Shown here: positions 60,430 through 64,000 of the stretch, one piece after another
Layout: the number at the start of each line of letters is the position of its first letter
Numbering within the stretch: position 1 is the stretch's first letter
From: Camellia lanceoleosa
Lineage: Eukaryota; Streptophyta; Magnoliopsida; Ericales; Theaceae
Direction of reading: 5' to 3'
Assembly: GCA_025200525.1 (NCBI GenBank)
Contig: CM045762.1
Location: 3,100,001 to 3,164,000 of the forward strand
Length of the DNA: 64,000 nucleotides
Notes under the pieces: generated by a model
The model's input: only the letters and a program-made list of their open reading frames with translations
What the model was told of the DNA's origin: nothing
Databases searched by the model: none
Position numbers and translations under genes: made by a program

Positions 60430-61269
60430 TTAATGATAGAAGAACCTTAGGTTGCAAGTATTCCAGGGTCTTGGCAATTCTTTGCCTTTATTGTCTTCAA
60501 GTCGATATGCCCCGTTGCACAGGACCGAGATGATTCTATAAGGTCCCTCCCAGTTTGGGCCAAGCTTGCCCTCTCTGAGATCCTTCTTGTTGCCGACGAC
60601 CTTTCTCAGGACGAGGTCTCCGACTTGAAACTCTCGTGGGTTGACCTTTTTATTGTAAGCCTTGGCAAGTTATTATTGGTATGCCCCCAGCTGAATTGCT
60701 ACTTTCTCCCTCCTTTCTTCCAACAGATTCAGATCTCGGGCCAAGAATGCCTCATTGGTACCATTTTCTACTCCTTGGGTTCTGATCCCAAGGATGCCGA
60801 CCTCCAGTGGGATTACTGCCTCTGTGCCAAAAGCCATGGCAAATGGGAATTCCCCAGTTGATCTTCTCGGCGTAGTTCGATATGCCCAAAGTACACTGGG
60901 CAACTCATCTACCCACTTTCCCTTTACTGCTTCTAGCCTCTTCTTGATCCCATCCAAGATAACCTTATTGGATGTTTTTGCTTGACCATTACTCTGAAGG
61001 AAGCTTGGAGTGGAATAATAGTTCTTGATTTTGTACTTTGTACAGAAGCTTTTGATCAGCTTGCTACCAAACTGTGTTCTATTATCTGCTACTATTGCCC
61101 TTGGAATCCCTAACCTAGTGATGATATTCTTCCATATGAAGTTTTTTACATCAATGTCCCGAATCTTTGCAAGAGGTTCAGCTTCAACCCACTTGGTGAA
61201 GTAATTCGTTGCCACAAGCAGAAACTTCTTTTGTCCAGTTGCTTGAGGCAATTGTCTAACAAGATCCAT
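60430..61269 (-). pseudogene. Element T integrase core and C terminus
   Basis: The core frame (60673-61269) reads MDLVRQLPQATGQKKFLLVA, then KWVEAEPLA, IVADNRTQFGS and YYSTPSFLQSNGQAKTSNK. The catalytic Asp, Asp and Glu region is recognisable, but glutamate of the usual QANGQAE is replaced (GQAKTSN). A stop near 60670 separates the C-terminal part (VNPREFQVGDLVLRKV, then NTCNLRFFYH), which ends at TAA 60430-60432. Confidence 0.88.
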
Positions 61270-61520
61270 GCCTCATTGGACAAATGGCCAAGGGTTGGAC
61301 ACTGGGTTCAAATCTGCTGCTGATTGGTGTATCAAGGGTGCAAACCTCTGACATTTCTCATACTTTCTGACATAAGCTTCAGCATCTTTCTATATATAGG
61401 GCCACCAGTACCCCTGGGTAATGGCCCTATGAGCAAGTGACCTGTCCCCAGTGTGGCTTCCACATACTTCTTCATGTATTTCATACAAGAAGTCTTCAAC
61501 TTATGAAGGGTGCACACACC
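61270..61520 (-). pseudogene. Element T integrase zinc-binding region
   Basis: On the minus strand this stretch reads HEIHEEVCGSHTGDRSLAHR, then the YWWPYIQKDAEAYVRKYEKC region and FAPLIHQSAADL, the usual Tat integrase zinc domain. A stop just before MDLVRQL breaks the join to the core. Confidence 0.8.
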
Positions 61521-62200
61521 TCAAAAGGGGACCAATAAAGATCTTCTGTAGAGATGCCCTTCTGCTATCAGGTTGAATTTTGCTGACTTTAATCTGATCT
61601 TGTGTGCTTCTTTGTGATCGTCTAACAGTTTTCCATATCTAAGGAATACTATTATTACATCCATCCAGTTTTGTCCCATCTCCACACACATTGCCTCATG
61701 CTTTGTATTCAGTGGTTCTACACTTGGACCTGTCAAGTAGTCAACCATTATAGTCTTTGCCTCTCCTGGTCTCATTGCACTAGCCAGGTTGGCCAAGGTA
61801 TCAGTATAGCTGTTGTCATCTCGGCTAACTTGCTGTAGTCGGCAATTTTGGAACAATGCTATCAGTCTGCCGACCTCCTTTACATAGGCCACCATCATTT
61901 CATCTTGGCCTGCATATTCGCTTGTTGCATGGTTGATTATAAGCTGGGAGTCACAGAAGACCATTACCTCGTTAGCCTCCATTGCTGCTGCCAATTTTAA
62001 TCCTACGATCAGTGCTTCATACTCTGCTTCGTTGTTTAAGAATTTAAACCCCAAATGAATGGATTGTTCAAGCATCTATCTATCCGGCGATACTAGCACT
62101 ACTCCTATCCCCGCTTCTTGTTAGTTTGAACTTCCATCAATGAACAGGCGGAAGGAGTCGCCGACGTAAATACTACAGGGCCTGAGTTTCTCTTCTTTCC
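61521..62200 (-). pseudogene. Element T second (archaeal-type) RNase H
   Basis: The sequence begins FRLFIDGSSN (first catalytic Asp) near 62150. It continues after stops as NNEAEYEALIVGLKLAAAME (Glu) and VMVFCDSQLIINHATSEYAG (second Asp), ending DTLANLASAM. This second RNase H, placed after the normal one and before integrase, is the signature of the Tat lineage. Confidence 0.88.
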
Positions 62201-62931
62201 TCTGTTTGGCTATCCTCAACTGGGTTTCTCCTTGTTCACCGGGACATTGTATACCCTGGCTCAACGGAGCCCGATGTATGATGGCGTCTAGTGTGAACTC
62301 GGCCACGAAGTTGGCCAAAACTTGGCCTTTGATTGCTATTCTGGGTTTGAATTCCAGGTCATATTGGCCTAACACCACTGCCTATCTGGCTATACTGCTT
62401 ATCAGATCTCTTTGTTGCAACAGGGACTTCAAAGGATGCTCAGTTAACACCATAATCTTGTGGGCTTGAAAGTAATGATTCAGCTTCTTAGAGGCCATTA
62501 CCAAAGCTAGTGTTAGCTTTTCCAAAGGTAGATACATACTCTCTGCATCTGTTAGGGTTTTACTCACGTAGTAAACTGTCCTTTGTTCTCCTTTTTCTGA
62601 CTCCCACTGCACTCACTGCATGCTTTGAAACTGCCAAGTATAAGAACAACTCCTCTCCAGGTACTGGATTTGAGAGAACTAGAGCTGTGGTCAAGTATTT
62701 CTTCAAGTCGGCCAAGGCGACTTCGCACTCCTCTATCCACAAGAAGTCTGTGGCTTTATTTACTAAACTGAAGAAAGGTTTGCATTTATCAAAACTTCTG
62801 TTTATGAATCTGTTTAGGGCTGCAGCCCTTCCAGTCAGCATCTGTACTTGTTTTGTCGACGTTGGGCTCTCTAATTCCAGAATGGCCTTGATTTGATATG
62901 GGCTCACCTCAGTGCCCTTTTTGGTGACCAA
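62200..62931 (-). pseudogene. Element T RT thumb and RT-linked RNase H
   Basis: MVTKKGTEVSPYQIKAILEL and PTSTKQVQMLTGRAAALNRF mark the RT connection. TVYYVSKTLTDAESMYLPLE and VLTEHPLKSLL mark the normal RNase H. Frame changes near 62610 and 62380 break it. Confidence 0.88.
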
Positions 62932-63131
62932 GTATCCTAGGAACTTCTCTGATCCAACTCCAAATGCGTATTTTGATGCATTAAGTTGGAGCCAAAATGT
63001 CTTTAGGATATCAAAGACTGTTTCAGGTCGGCCAGATGATCTTCAGGTTCCTTGGTTTTCACGACCATGTCATCGATGTATACCTCCACTATTTTGCCTA
63101 TTAGATGTCTGAACATCTTAGTCACTAGTCT

Positions 63132-63560
63132 CTAGTAAGTTGCTCCTGTATTTTTCAACCCAAAAGGCATCACTCTGTAGCAATATAGCCTTTTTGGGAT
63201 GATAAATGCAGTCTTCTCCTCATCTGGGGGGTACATGGTTATCTGATGGTACCCCCTGTAGGCATCCATGAAGCTCATCCTTCCATGCCCTGAAGTGACA
63301 TCCACCAATTGGTCAATCTTGGGTAGTGGAAAATTGTCTTTGGGACAAGCCTTGTTCAGGTTGGTGAAGTCCACGCAGACCCTCCACTTCCCATTCTTTT
63401 TCTTTACAACAACCGTGTTTGATAACCATGTTGGGTAGTTTACCTCTCGGATGGCTCTGGCCTCCAGAAGTTTATCCACTTCCTCTTCTACTGCCTCAAT
63501 ATGCATCAACGTCGGCCTTCTCGCTCACTGGATGACAGGTTTAGCCGACCTGTCCATATT
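63132..63560 (-). pseudogene. Element T reverse transcriptase palm
   Basis: The frame reads VDKLLEARAIREVNYPTWLS, NTVVVKKKNGKWRVCVDFTN, LNKACPKDNFPLPKIDQLVD and GHGRMSFMDAYRGYHQITMY, a Tat-type RT. A stop at 63135 (near GATYQRL-type end) precedes the catalytic box region, which appears near 63065 as YIDDMVVKT. Confidence 0.88.
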
Positions 63561-63859
63561 CAACTTATGATAAGTGACCTCGGGGGTCAATGCTGGGCAT
63601 CTCATACGGTGTCCAAGAAAACACCTCAAGGTTTGCTCTTAAGAATGCTTCTAATTCATTTTCCTCTTCCTCGCCAATCTTGAGCCGAGAAGGAAGAAGC
63701 GTTCTTCATCCCTTTACTGGACTAAGATCTTCTTCAGGGCTTCCTCACTTTTCTCGGCTGGTTCTTTGCCAATCCTCAAGGACTTCCATGTTCTCATCCT
63801 TAATCTCTGCTGGTTCTGCTTCTCATATGTTGCAGGTGGATTTCATTGCTACCATAAAA

Positions 63860-64000
63860 CAATTCTTTGTCTATACTTGATCCCCTCTGACCTCCTCAAT
63901 TCCATACTCTGTTGGAAATCGCAATAACTGATGCAATGTTGAGAGGACAACCCCTATTGCATGCAGCCATGGCCTTCTCAGGATAGCATTGTAAGGGGAG
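63860..64000 (-). pseudogene. Element T protease end (partial at window edge)
   Basis: The minus strand encodes YNAILRRPWLHAIGVVLSTL and LLRFPTEYGI, the conserved protease-to-RT block of Tat elements. Gag and the protease active site lie beyond the right edge. Between here and the RT (63560-63860) the sequence is degraded linker. Confidence 0.75.

Larger units (their letters stand above)
25660..64000 (-). mobile_element. Tat-lineage Ty3/gypsy retrotransposon T, heavily nested, runs off the right edge
   Basis: The pol gene lies on the minus strand at 60430-64000 with the order protease, RT, RNase H, second archaeal-type RNase H, integrase. The duplicate RNase H marks the Tat group (Ogre/Retand/Grande). 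Downstream on that strand come a 93-bp tandem array, an extra ORF in antisense, and a 3' LTR at the left. Gag and the 5' LTR must lie beyond 64000. Insertions S1 and A interrupt it. The left boundary near 25660 is approximate because no second LTR is visible for comparison. Confidence 0.75.

Overview
This is plant nuclear DNA, most likely from a eudicot and possibly a woody one. One conserved nuclear gene with many introns, encoding a chloroplast protein, lies next to a 38-kb block of nested retrotransposons. The eudicot call rests on the close match of the gene to FtsH12 and on the retrotransposon families present; I cannot name the species. No prokaryotic, CRISPR, rRNA or tRNA genes were found.

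Left part (about 1.1-23.5 kb, minus strand): a complete 19-exon gene for the plastid AAA metalloprotease FtsH12. All 18 introns have GT/AG borders and all exon phases join, giving 1018 residues without an internal stop. Its introns hold most of the local repeats: a LINE and several LINE relics, a SINE-like relic, a small inverted-repeat element, tandem duplications, and a 5.86-kb Ty3/gypsy element (short 170-bp LTRs, target duplication ATAAC) in intron 2. A duplicated scrap of the terminal coding exon lies just downstream of the stop codon.

Middle (23.5-25.66 kb): AT-rich intergenic DNA holding the FTSH12 upstream region and two probable MITE-like repeats.

Right part (about 25.66 kb to beyond 64 kb): a large Tat-lineage Ty3/gypsy element (T) on the minus strand. 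It has a second, archaeal-type RNase H after the usual one, a 93-bp tandem array in its 3' region and a decayed intron-containing extra ORF running antisense to pol. T has been invaded repeatedly. A solo LTR (S1, 26272-28752) sits in its 3' LTR. A chromovirus of Tekay/Del type (A, 30393-56886, target duplication ATTGT) sits in the antisense ORF. Inside A are a second Tekay-type element (B, 33321-46541, GTGAC) in gag and a solo LTR of another family (D, 48623-52407, CACTG) in pol. Inside the 3' LTR of B are another solo LTR (C, 41074-43548, GTTCT) and a TIR element (M, 43952-45087, TAT) filled with CCA-type repeats. Each insertion leaves flanking duplications, so the order can be read directly: T, then S1 and A, then B and D, then C and M.

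The most unusual signal is inside the 2.4-kb Tekay LTRs. Each carries an array of a 10-bp palindrome, CGCTCGAGCG, mostly in pairs whose start points are exactly 20 bp apart. The pattern recurs in six LTR copies. In C and in the 3' LTR of B many palindromes have lost two or four central bases, which is either a real decay process or a consensus-sequence error.
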